Origin: Prosopocoilus inquinatus
Taxonomy: Eukaryota > Arthropoda > Insecta > Coleoptera > Lucanidae
Direction: 5' to 3'
Length of the DNA: 64,000 bases
NCBI GenBank assembly: GCA_036172665.1
Contig: CM069870.1
Span: forward strand, 69,874,212 to 69,938,211
A model generated the notes under the pieces. It saw only the letters and a list, made by a program, of their open reading frames with translations, made no database searches and was not told the DNA's origin. A program made the position numbers and the translations under genes. Of this stretch, positions 46,111 through 55,979 are shown piece by piece (the first letter of the stretch is position 1; the number at the start of each line of letters is the position of its first letter).

Positions 46111-46867
46111 AGTATGTTTCTTTTTAATTAATTTTCTAATTCGTCATCGTGTCGTCTGATGTATCTCTTTACAATTAACATTAACATTTTTGTTTACAAT
46201 TAACATTACCAATTTTTTATTTGTCTTTCATGCAGTGCGTTTTACTTTTTAACACATTTCATTGTTTTTATTTTATATCGCGTTACACGACATTACGTTC
46301 CACATTCGTATTTTCTTTTGCTTTGATCTTTTGTTTTACGTTCACTTCTTCACAGAGCTGGCGCAAGCGGAAGAGATTACTTTTGCTGTACTTCATTATC
46401 GACTTTGGCAAGTATGTTGTGGAGGCCCTACAGGGTCATTGATTAAATCACTTAGCGGCAAGTGAAGACAATTTCGCCAGCTCAATTAAATATACTTATT
46501 AAGAGAATAAAAAATAAAGGAAACCGAAAGGTCACTAAACGTGTAGCTGTAGGCGCATTAATAAAAAAATTAATAAGTAAATAAATGTCCACCGTCTCAG
46601 CAGAAAATATCAACGGAATTACCTCTTGTCGATACTAGTTTCCAGAACTTACAATACAAAGTTGAATTCTTTATAACGTTCCTTAGTCCCCTAATTTGTC
46701 AACACCCTGTATACTAATAAGAGAGACAATTAACATTAACTACCAGTTAGCAATTCTCAAAAAATTGTTTTGAAAAGTCATTGCAGCTATCTAGTCACGT
46801 AGCTTTAAAAGGCACCAAGCGATTTATTGGGAACCCAGTTTTGAGGACTGCCGGTTTACTTATTTAA
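46111..46867. other. Unique sequence, no gene seen
   Basis: A weak inverted pair (GAGCTGGCG near 46354 and CGCCAGCTC near 46475) brackets about 130 bp and may be an old MITE. CACCCTGTATACTAATA at 46705 matches the CACCCTGTATACTAATT at 16800, a dispersed element end. Confidence 0.35.
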
Positions 46868-47074
46868 TTGGAGCGCTGCCGCCGCCGCGCGCGGCGCATT
46901 AACGCAAAGAAAGTTAAAAAGGTAATAAAGTTTACGTTTAATTTAAAGCAGCCCGTACAGTTGGCGTGCGGGTTTTTTAATTCGAAGCGTTTAGAAACCC
47001 AAGCAAACGAAAAGCAAACCGTCGTTGGTTTCAATCCGAACAAAGCATCATTGTGCTACACGTATCGGACATAA
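46868..47074 (+). other. Segment related to 59196-59345, possibly a conserved or coding relic
   Basis: The plus-strand frame reads FNLKQPVQLACGFFNSKRLE. The segment at 59251 reads FNLSCPPVQFECGRFNRNVE. The words TTTAATTTAA, GTGCGG/GTGCGGG and TTTAAT line up at the nucleotide level. Several differences fall at third codon positions (Val, Gln, Gly), but the match is short. The function is unknown; it could be a conserved non-coding element, a host exon duplicate or part of a transposon. Confidence 0.3.
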
Positions 47075-47261
47075 TGAAAAGTTGGAAGGCTTTCTTTTTT
47101 TTTTACTTTTTTTGTATAAAAGCGAAAAATGAAAATATATTTTAAATATTAAATTAAACTGAACTTTTAGAATTATTTTTGGTGTCAGCTCCGCGAAGAC
47201 ATTAAGAACTATTCTGTCATCTGCCAATCAAACCAGAGGGCGCTGTGTTGATCGGCTAGAT

Positions 47262-47343
47262 AGCGGTTCTCAACGTTGTTTCCGCTGCGAACCACTCCCA
47301 AGAAAAAAAAAATTCCACTGCGAACCACCGGTTGGGAACCGAT
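47262..47343. mobile_element. hAT-type MITE relic
   Basis: The left end AGCGGTTCTCAACGTTG and the right end GGTTGGGAACCGAT form the common hAT terminus type (CAGYGGTTCYCAACC / GGTTGRGAACCRCTG). Flanks GGCTAGAT and GGCTATAG resemble an 8-bp target duplication with substitutions. Internally, CTGCGAACCAC is repeated. There is no coding capacity. Confidence 0.65.
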
Positions 47344-47359
47344 AGGCTATAGAATAAGA

Positions 47360-48070
47360 ATAAAAAATCCCGCGCCCTGATTATAATACATATTCCCATT
47401 AACGGCAATTTTATTTTGATAATGATTGACAATTGAATTCTTCTTGACGTACTGGATCTCTACAAAACTGTTGAAACTCGACCGACCACTTCTTTTCTGA
47501 ACCACTGAGCCAATTCGTTTCACTCGTTTTAAACTTAAGCGAGCTCTTTTAAATATATCTATTTAAATTTCAAATAATAATATACATTTTTCTGTTCTCG
47601 CCCCGCTGCGCTCAAGAATCTACGGTTTAACTTGCTAATTTCGTTTTAGGTATGCTCGGCCAGCATACGTGTTAAAAAAGGCGTAAACTAAGCGGAATTA
47701 TTAAAGCACCGTGCGCAAGCAAATAATTTTAACTTTAAACTTCACTTTATTTCTATGGTGACAAGTGATGGTGTGCAATTTTTTTACATTCGCGTTAGCA
47801 CAAAACCGTCGTTGAAATTAACCGCGAAAATGCGGAAGGAAGAAACAATTTTGAAGGCCAAGAGCGTTGAACAGCAAACAAATCAAAAAGCATGGAGATA
47901 AATCGAAGCTTAAATTTAATCGTTGACTGGAATACTCTCCCTAAGGGTAGATTCACACACAGATAAAAATCTGTGTTAAATTTAAGCTTAACTTAATATA
48001 CTGTACGTTACACTCTAACTCGGAATTAAATTTAATCTTAGGTTAAACCTTCTATGCAAGCCGACCTGTT
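47360..48070. other. Unique sequence, no gene seen
   Basis: Nothing coding or repetitive is supported before the MITE pair that begins at 48072. Confidence 0.4.
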
Positions 48071-48071
48071 A

Positions 48072-48199
48072 GGTCCTTTTTTACAAATACGGCTCAACTT
48101 TGAGCTGAGTCTTAAACCCTTAGCAACGATTATTTCAACAATTGTTGTGAAGGATTTAATCCTTGGCTCAAAGTTGAGCCCCATTTGTAAAACTGGGCC
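48072..48199. mobile_element. MITE with GGCCCAGTTTTACAAATG ends, copy 1
   Basis: GGTCCTTTTTTACAAATACG at the left and CATTTGTAAAACTGGGCC at the right are inverted. Internally GGCTCAACTTTGAGC pairs with GGCTCAAAGTTGAGCC. It is flanked by TTA and TAA. This is the Tourist-like type. Confidence 0.7.
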
Positions 48200-48202
48200 T
48201 AA

Positions 48203-48330
48203 GGTCCAGTTTTACAAATGCGGCTCAACTTTGAGCCGAGGCTTAAACCCTTAGCAACGATTATTTCAACCATTGTTGTGAAGGGTTTAAGCTTCGGCTC
48301 AAAGTTAAACCGTCATTGTAAAACTGGGCC
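48203..48330. mobile_element. Same MITE family, copy 2, directly adjacent
   Basis: Ends GGTCCAGTTTTACAAATGCG and CATTGTAAAACTGGGCC, flanked by TAA and TTA. The two copies are almost the same length and share their centre (TTAGCAACGATTATTTCAAC). They touch through a single TAA, so one inserted at the edge of the other. Confidence 0.7.
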
Positions 48331-48452
48331 TTAGTCTCCTTGACAGTACTCACAGATTTAAACTTAAAAGTGCGTACTTTTGACGTTCATCGTTTACATG
48401 CGCTAACATGCGTTTATCTTAGCGCCATCTCTGGGCGCACAGCCCAGTTTAA

Positions 48453-48578
48453 GGCCCGATTTCTTCACCTACGGATAAATTTATCTGCCAGATAGTACCC
48501 TTGGACACTTATCGATACAATGGTTTCCGAGGATAATACCTGGCAGATAAATTTATCGAGAAGTGAAGAAATCGAGCA
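48453..48578. mobile_element. Tourist-like MITE, diverged relative of 40702-40829
   Basis: GGCCCGATTTCTTCACCTACG then GATAAATTTATC at the left; inverted GATAAATTTATCGAGAAGTG then AAGAAATCGAGC at the right. The shared centre TGGTTTCCGAGGATAATACC links it to the 40702 copy. The arms are more diverged, so it is older. Confidence 0.65.
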
Positions 48579-48639
48579 TTATTCATTCTTAAAGTTTTTA
48601 AACTTTAAGAACCATGTGATTCGGTAAACCGAAACAGAA

Positions 48640-51600
48640 AAATAAATAAAAAATGAGCATGCAAAGGCGATTTGGAAATAAAATTTCCCAACACGAAATC
48701 CATTTGAATAACACTAAAAATAAAAAATTTAAAAAAGTCCCACTGTCATCCTCGTCCGTGAACACACTGTATATTAAGAAAAAGTATTTTGACCTCTTAT
48801 GTTAATTAATGGAAGTTAAGTTTGGATTTAGTCAAGAGACTGCAAGATAAATAAATAAATATTCTAATTCGGCAATAATTAATAACACGTTGTTCTTGGC
48901 GCCATCTCTGGGCGAATCCCGTAAACTATTTTGGCATAAAATTTCCTTATCTTTAACGCAAAGAAAGTTGTATTTGACAGAGAGACAGAAAGATACACTT
49001 TAAAAATGAAAACCAATTCGAACTTAGCGATAATTAATAATATTCACAGCACGCATTGTTCGTAGCGCCATCTTTAGGCGAACCCAGTAAATTATTCTGA
49101 CACAGAAAAAAAAAACAATAAAAAATGAGTACCCAAGACAATTTAGGGCGATTTGGAAACAAAATTTGCCAACATGAAACCCATTTGAAAAATACTTCAA
49201 AATTAAAAAAAAAAACTTCCACTGTCATCCTCGTCTGTGGACACCCAGTATATTAAGAAAAAGTATTCTGATATCTCTTATGTTATTAATGGAAGCTAAG
49301 GAAGAGACAGAGAAATAAATAAGTAAAAATTCAAGTTCGGCAGTAATTAATAACACATTGTTATTGGTGCCATCTCTGGGCGATTCCCGTAAATTATTTT
49401 GGCATAAAATTTCCTTCCCTTTAACGCAAAGAAAGTTATATTTGACGAAGAGACAGAAAGAAACTCTTTAAAAATGAAAACCAATTCAAACCTAGCGATA
49501 ATTAACAGCCATAGCACTCATTGTTCGTAACGCCATCTCTAGGCGAACCCAGTAAATTATTCTGGCACAGAAAAGAAAACAATAAAAATGAGCACACAAG
49601 ACAATTTAGGGCGATTTGGAAACAAAATTTGCCAACATGAGATCCATTTGAACACTTGAAAATTAAAAAAAAAATTCCATTGTCATTTTTGTCCGTGGAC
49701 AGCCTGTATATTAAGAAAAAGTATTCTGACATCTTATGTTAATTAATGGAAGTTAAGTTTGCGTTTAGTCAAGAGACTGCAAGATAAATAAATAAAAATT
49801 CAAATTCGGCAATAATTAATAACACGTTGTTCTCGGCGCCATCTCTGGACGAATCTCGTAAATTATTTTGGCATAAAATTTCCTTCCCTTTATCGCAAAG
49901 ACAGTTGTATTTGACGGAGAGGCAGAAACATAGACTTTAAAAATGAAAACAAATTCAAACAAATTCTTAGCGCCATCTCTGGGCGAAACCCCGTAAATTA
50001 TTCTGGCAGAAAATGTTCCTTTAACGCATAGCGAACAAAGTGGTATTTGTTGGGGAGATAGAAAGATAAACTTTAAAAATCAAAAGAAATTCAAATCTAG
50101 CGATAATTAATAACGGCCGTAGCACGCGTTGTTCTTAGCGCCATCTCTGGGCGAACAAAATTTCCCTTTAACGCAAAGCGAAAGTTACATTTGTGGCGAA
50201 GATAGAAAGATAAAATTTAAAAATCAAAACAAATTTCAGTCTAATGATGATTATTAACAGCTATTGCACGCGTTTTCCTAGCGCCATCTCTGGGTGAATA
50301 TCGTGAATTATTTTCGTACAAAATTTTCCTTTCACACAAAGAAAATTGTACTTGCTGAACGGATTGAAATATAAACATTAAAAATTAAAACAAATTGAAA
50401 TGTTGCGGTAATCAATAACAGCTATTGCACGCTTTGCTCTTAGCGCCATCTCTGTGTGAACCTCGCAAATTATTTTGTCACGAAATTTCCCATTATCACA
50501 AATAAAGTTGTACTTGTAGGGGAAGGGGAGATACTTTAAAATCCGAACAAATTCAAATCTAGCTGTAATTAATAACAACTATTGCACGCAATGTTCCGTG
50601 TAGCGCCATCTCTGGCCGAACAAAAAATTCTCTTTGAAACAAAAAAAAAAATTGTTTTAGTTTGAAAGGCAGAAATATAAACTTCAAAAATTAAAAGAAA
50701 TGCAAATCTGGCGATAATTAATAACAGCTATTGCAGGCGTTGTTCTTAACGCCATCTCCGAGGGTATCTCGTAATTATTTTGGCGCAAAATTTCTCTCTA
50801 ACAGAAAGAAAATTGTATTTGTTGGTGAGATAAAAACTTTAAACTTTAAAAATCAAAACAAATTCAAATCTGGCGATAATTAATAACAACTACTGCACGC
50901 GTTGTACTTAGCGCCATCTCTGGGTGAACTCCGCAAATTAAATAAAAAGTAGTAATTATGAAAAATAAGAATATAATTTATTTAAGTCATTTTTATTGTA
51001 GATATTATTTGTTTTTATTTATTTTCTCTATTAATTATTATTTTTGTTTTTAATTTAAACCTCGTGATCACGGAGTTAATTGTTTTTAATAAAACAAAGT
51101 ACGGCGCACTTTTTTGGTTTAGTTCAATAGCATAATCGTCGTTGAGAACGTACAATAGTTTAACATCTATCTAGCGAGTAACTAGCGCGAGATATTTAAA
51201 GCGCCATCTCTTAATCAATAGCACAGACGAGACGAGACGGGACATTCGCTGAATTGGAAGTACTTTTCAGTCGAAATAAAGTTTTTTGTTTTTAGAACAA
51301 AACGAGAGGAAAACACTTAAGAAAGATTGAAATCAAAAACGGGAAATTTGAAGGAAATTTTGAAAGTGGTGAGAAACTGAAGCTATAACTACCGAGGCAT
51401 TTAAAGCGCGCCATCTCTTAGTAAATACCGCAGCCGAGACAACCGACAGAATATTTTTATCGAAGCAAATTTTTTTTATAGAAAATTAAAAAACAGAGGA
51501 CCTAAACGAGGAAGGGAAAATGAAAAACGAGAAATGGCGAAAACATTATGAAACTATCCGAGATATTTAAAGCGACATCTCTTGGCGAACACCGCAAACA

Positions 51601-51700
51601 ATGATAATACAACCGAAAGTATTTTTTAAACGAAGTGGCTTTTTTTCACAAAATGAGAACACCAGGCTCTAACCAAGGAGGATAAATTCAAAAAACGAAA
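48640..51700. repeat. Long satellite array, ~160 bp unit, each with an AGCGCCATCTCTGGGCGAA box
   Basis: The box occurs about 15 times (for example 48898, 49065, 49838, 49972, 50140, 50281, 50441, 50605, 50913, 51201, 51410). The left part has alternating unit lengths, giving a ~470 bp higher order. From 51170 on, units of a second type (TTTAAAGCGCCATCTCTTA...AACGAGAGGA) take over. The rest of the unit carries TTTCCTTT(C/A)ACGCAAAGAAAGTTGTATTTG and GCGATAATTAATAAC. The minus-strand frames here are repeat readings. Confidence 0.85.
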
Positions 51701-52439
51701 AATTAGGAAACAATTTTGTAACTGAAGCACGAGGCAACTGAAGCTTGAAACTGAAAGACGAGGCAAAACAATTGACTTACTTTTTCCGTTGTAGAAGACA
51801 CCACGCAAAGATGGCGAAAAGAAATCTGTAGATTACGGGCCAAAAACTGAAGAGGAAGATTGGAGAGGAAAATGGTGGGAAAAAAAAAATTCAAAAGAAA
51901 GGCAAGGAAAGACTAAATAGTACATAACTGGATCAGTCTACGCAGAATTTTTTGACAGTTATCAACCCCAACTACTTTCCCAATTTCGAGATTTGGTACG
52001 ACCCAAAGATTTTTTCCCGCGATTTTAGGTGTGTGGGGGAAACACTTACGTTTAGCCGCCGTCATCGACAATTTTGGGGAACCGACGAAGACACATGATG
52101 GAAGTGGAATGAGCGAAACTGACATTTTGACACGCACACACACGAATGAAACAACAACTTTTCGACTGCGCAGCGTCGCGCGGCAACTTTCCGCCTAAAA
52201 CCCCCTTTTTCTTGGGGGGAGGGAAAAATTCTGGCGTCCATCAAAAACCAGAAAGAAGATGAATTCAAAAAGATTTCTTGCAAAGCAAAACAAAAATCAG
52301 AAAGAAGAGATTTCATTGCAAATCAAAATAGATTTTCAAAAAGCTAACTTTGAAAATGGAAATCATCAAGATTTTGAACGGGGAAAAAACAAATTTTGTC
52401 AGAAAGTTTAAAGCGGGTTGGTTCTGAATTCGGTATCGA
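51701..52439. other. Unique, partly GC-rich sequence around a candidate first exon
   Basis: Apart from the candidate exon at 52050-52125 no feature is supported. The sequence just upstream on the minus strand (52140-52210: GCGCAGCGTCGCGCGG and similar) is CpG-rich and could be its promoter. Overlapping minus-strand frames at 51703-52316 are not recognised as whole proteins. Confidence 0.35.
52050..52125 (-). CDS. Candidate alternative first coding exon 1b (25 codons + 1 base)
   Basis: The minus strand has a favourable start context (GTCAAAATGTC). It opens with MSVSLIPLPSCVFVG, continues SPKLSMTAAK, and ends at a strong donor AAAC|GTAAGTG in phase 1. A CpG-rich stretch lies just upstream. The peptide is hydrophobic-proline mixed and not recognised. 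Phase and strand agree with candidates 41251-41275 and 53018-53231, and the next suitable acceptor downstream is at 38330. These three look like alternative first exons of one minus-strand gene. Confidence 0.4.
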
Positions 52440-52905
52440 CTACCCAACGGCTTCGTCTATCTATCCATTGCCCCAAAAACTGCGCGTAATTTTTGGGTGA
52501 GAAGTGGAAGGGTAGATGGACTACCTATACCAACGACCCTGTCTTGCCCCAAAAACTGCGTGTCATTTTTGGGCGGCAGGTGGAAGGGTTGGTGGACTAC
52601 CTATACTAACCACCCTGCCTATCCATTGCTCCAAAAACTGCGCGTAATTTTTGGGCGATAGATGGATGGGTTTGGAAGCATGGGATTGCCCCAAATACTA
52701 CGCCTAATTTTTGGACGAGAGGTGGAAGGGTTGATGGACTACTTACACCAATCACCTTGTCTATTCATTACCCCAAAAACTGCGTGTAATTTTTGAGCGA
52801 CAGGTGGAAGGGTTAGTGGACTACCTACACCAACCACCCTGCCTACCCATTGCTCCAAAAACTGCGCGTATTTTTTGAGCACGAGGTGAATGAGTTTGCT
52901 ACTAG
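52440..52905. repeat. Minisatellite, ~80-90 bp unit, six copies
   Basis: CCCCAAAAACTGCGCGTAAT then TTTTGGGCGA recurs at 52471, 52549, 52631, 52689, 52771 and 52853. It alternates with GGTGGAAGGGTTGATGGACT and ACCTATACCAACCACCCTG blocks. CCAAAAA...TTTTTGG makes a small hairpin in each unit. Confidence 0.85.
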
Positions 52906-53017
52906 CATACCGTAGGGGTAGACATGTTAACATTCCAAATGTTCTTACACTAAATTCACCTCACCCCCTCGAGCTTAACTACATTCCCTAAATCCCATTC
53001 CCCTCCCAATCGTTTAC

Positions 53018-53231
53018 CTTTATTATTTTTCTTCGGCAACCTAATCGAGGTCCAAGCGTAAGCCTTGTTCTTAATCCTCTCGGAGCCCTTGGCGAAGATA
53101 TCCAAGTCACTGGCGAACTTGTGGTGCTTCTTCCCCTTAACCCCCATGCCCATGGTGCGGTCGTAATCGTTGTGGTTCGCGTCGACGGCACTCGTGTTGA
53201 ACAGCGACGCCAGCCGGTGTAACGGACCCAT
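53018..53231 (-). CDS. Candidate coding exon 1a of a minus-strand gene (71 codons + 1 base)
   Basis: The minus-strand frame is open from a stop near 53352 to a donor AAAG|GTAAACG at 53018/53017, phase 1. From the ATG at 53231 it reads MGPLHRLASLFNTSAVDANH, then NDYDRT. From a second ATG at 53153, with a near-ideal context (ACCATGGGC), it reads MGMGVKGKKHHKFASDLDIF, then AKGSERIKNKAYAWTSIRL and PKKNNK. The C-terminal 45 residues are basic, non-repetitive and of normal protein composition. An M-G start could be N-myristoylated if the second ATG is used. The region is GC-rich and not in an array. I do not recognise the protein. Overlapping frames (52988-53191, 53137-53442) are arginine/proline-rich shadows. 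It is the best coding candidate in the window. Confidence 0.5.
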
Positions 53232-54116
53232 GTAAGCGTTTACATGGGCCAGGTGGGACTGAGCCGGCGGTCGCGCTCTTGCTTTTTTCTTCGCGCCGGC
53301 CGGCGGCGGTGGAGAGGGCGGTCGTCGAAACTTTCTTTGAAGTCGCACTTTCTACCGGCGGCGAGCGCCCCCCCACCCTACCCCGTCCGGTTAAATTCGT
53401 GTGAGGAAGAGGACGTTCTCTTCCGCGCGCGTCCATCAACAATGTGGAGGGACCTTTTGAATGAATGTCAACGGCGTAGTATGTCCATCGCGGACGGGAT
53501 CAATTTGGACAGGGAGTAGAAAGCGTCTTCTTCCATAAATGGGCAAGCAAAGACATAGGTACTTACAAACAAGTGAATGATGGGAATGGGAATGGGAATG
53601 GGAAAAAAGCAAATTGGGTGTAACGTTTGTTAATTGGATTAATTTTGGGTTTGCACAGAAAATGCCGACTCTTATAAAAACTTGGATTTCTCTACATGGA
53701 GGCAGGCCCGTCGTGAATAATTTTTTTGACAAACGAAAGATTTCGTGACAATTTTCACTCTTTCAGTTCATAATGGAAGTTGAAGCACAAGAAACTTGAG
53801 GAGATCAAGCGTTGAATTCGGTGGCAATTCGTTTTTAAACTTCTTTGCTGAAAGCCCTGGGCGAAACGCAGGTTCACCCCCAACCCTCTAATTAAGAATT
53901 ACATATTGCAATGTTACGGGGGATGGACAGGATGTAAGCATTCGAATTCCAATAGGTCTAAAGGAAAATTATTTAATTTAATTTCATTGGGTAGATGATA
54001 AGCCACAGGGTGAGAAATGCGACGGCAATTCTTTCTACGATGATATAATGTCTTTCTTTAGTTTCACGCATTGGATGAAATACGATATTCGGTGAAATCT
54101 TTATGTTTCATTTCTT
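53232..54116. other. Unique sequence, partly GC-rich 5' region
   Basis: Positions 53240-53480 are CpG-rich and lie upstream of the 53018-53231 exon candidate on the minus strand, consistent with a promoter or 5' UTR. A minus-strand donor-like TTT|GTAAGTACC at 53557-53565 follows a GGGAAT/ATTCCC simple repeat (53580-53605) and could end a non-coding first exon. The remainder shows nothing. Confidence 0.3.
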
Positions 54117-55395
54117 GATGAGTAAGTGGAAAGTTGACGACGCATTCCTCATGCACCAGTTCGAAAGGGCGTGGGAACCTCTGCTAAAAACAACCCCAAG
54201 CAACGTCACTGCGCCACCTAGCGGACGGAGGTATCTGTGGTAAAAGCGTCCCGAGGAAAGGCGGGGAGATGCAGCTTGAACGTTAATAAAAACGACTCAC
54301 ACAATTGAATTAACGAGAAGATTAATTTAGACTCCGATTGGCAAGTCGATTGAATACCGCCTGAAAAACTGCGACCACTGCGATTGATAGATCAATCCTC
54401 GTCTGTCTCTCTCACTCTCTCTCTCCCTTTTTATTATTACATTTTGTTTTCTTATGTATAACGTTTTTACAATTATAAAAGATTTATTTTGTAAACTTTT
54501 TACACGTCATTCGTTATTATTTTGTTACTTTCTTTTCATATTTTTTTAAGTTCATTCAAATACCTTCAACAAGTTATTCCAGAGAAGAAATCTTCATAAC
54601 AAGAGAGATAATGAGAGTAAGTGGAAAGTCATCGACGCATTCCTCATGCACCGGTCGGAAAGCGGGTGGGAATCTCCGTTAAAAACAACCCCTAGCAACA
54701 TCACTGCGCCACTCAGCGGACGGAGGAATCTGTGATAAAAGCGTCCAGAGGAAAGGCGGGGAGATGCAGTTTGAACGTTAATAAAAACGACTCACACATT
54801 TGAATTAACGAGAAGATTAATTTAGACTCCGATTGGCAAGTCGGTTGAATACCGCTTGAAAAACTGCGACCACTGCGATTGATAGATCAATCCTCGTCTG
54901 TCTCTCTCACTCTCTCTCTCCCTTTTTATTATTACATTTTGCTTTCTTATGTATGACGTTTTTACAATTATAAAACATTTATTTTGTAAACTTTTTACAC
55001 ATCATTCGTTATTATTTTGCTATTTTCTTTTCATATTTTTTTTTAAGTTCATTCAATACATTTAGCAAGCTATTACCGAGAAGAAATCTTCATAACAAGA
55101 GAGATAACGAGAGTAAGTGGAAAGTCGACGGCGCATTTATCAAGCACCAGTCGGAAAGCGGGTGGGAATCTCCGTTAAAAACAACCCCAAGCAACATCAC
55201 TGCGCCACCTAGCGGACGGAGGTATTTGTGGTAAAAGCGTCCCGAGGAAAGGCGGGGATATGCAGCTTGAATGTTAATAAAAAACGATTAACACATTTGA
55301 ATTAACGAGAAGATTAATTTAGACTCCGATTGGCAAGTCGGTTGAAAACCGCTTGAAAAACTGCGATCACTGCGATTGATAGACCAATCCGTATA
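54117..55395. repeat. ~495 bp tandem repeat, about 2.6 copies
   Basis: GAGTAAGTGGAAAGT starts units at 54120, 54615 and 55110. Each unit contains CACTGCGCCACCTAGCGGAC then GGAGG (second copy altered), AACGAGAAGATTAATTTAGA and, in the first two, a CTCTCTCACTCTCTCTCTCCC run. The third copy stops near 55395, before the CT run. Copies are very similar, so the duplication is recent. Confidence 0.9.
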
Positions 55396-55681
55396 TGATT
55401 GCGAGAGCTATTGTTATTAATTAAAAAAAAAAAAAAAAACAGTGCATACAGATTTTGCTTTTCATGCATGTCCAGAATTAAAATATTCACTCGAAGGTTA
55501 GAATTGAGAGCAGAAAGTTTTTTTTCTCCTTTTGTGCGTCGTGCTTTCGGTTTCGCCGCTCGTTCATTAAAACGTAACAATCGCGCGCCATGTGGAATGC
55601 GGCGTGCAATTCTAACTAACAAAAAGCGCAAATTAATTAGAAAATCAGTGGCCAGTTATTGTGATTGCCCCAGTTTCGATT

Positions 55682-55690
55682 CGCGCGCGC

Positions 55691-55726
<36 letters not shown>
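55682..55726. repeat. CA/CG dinucleotide microsatellite
   Basis: CGCGCGCACACGCACACAC continuing as pure CA to about 55724. Confidence 0.95.
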
Positions 55727-55727
<1 letters not shown>

Positions 55728-55979
55728 CACGAACCTAATTTAGACCAGAAGACAGAAACAGGCCCGGACTTATCACCGTCTCCAGCCAAAACCTTCTCAT
55801 GCAAAATTTGATTCAAGTTTTACAATCAATATCTAAAAAAATATGATATCCTAGGCTGCAGACACAATACATTTTATTTTGCAAATATAACTCTTGATTA
55901 GCTCTTTAATGCGAGAGTTTAAGAGGTCTACACCTGTCTACGCCGTTCCGTAAGCGAGGTTCTGAGAGCGAGCGCAGCT

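Noticed and set aside
46262..46465. Plus-strand ORF ending LHYRLWQVCCGGPTGSLIKS
   Set aside because: The first half is low-complexity Phe-rich, no family is recognised, and an overlapping frame is equally open.
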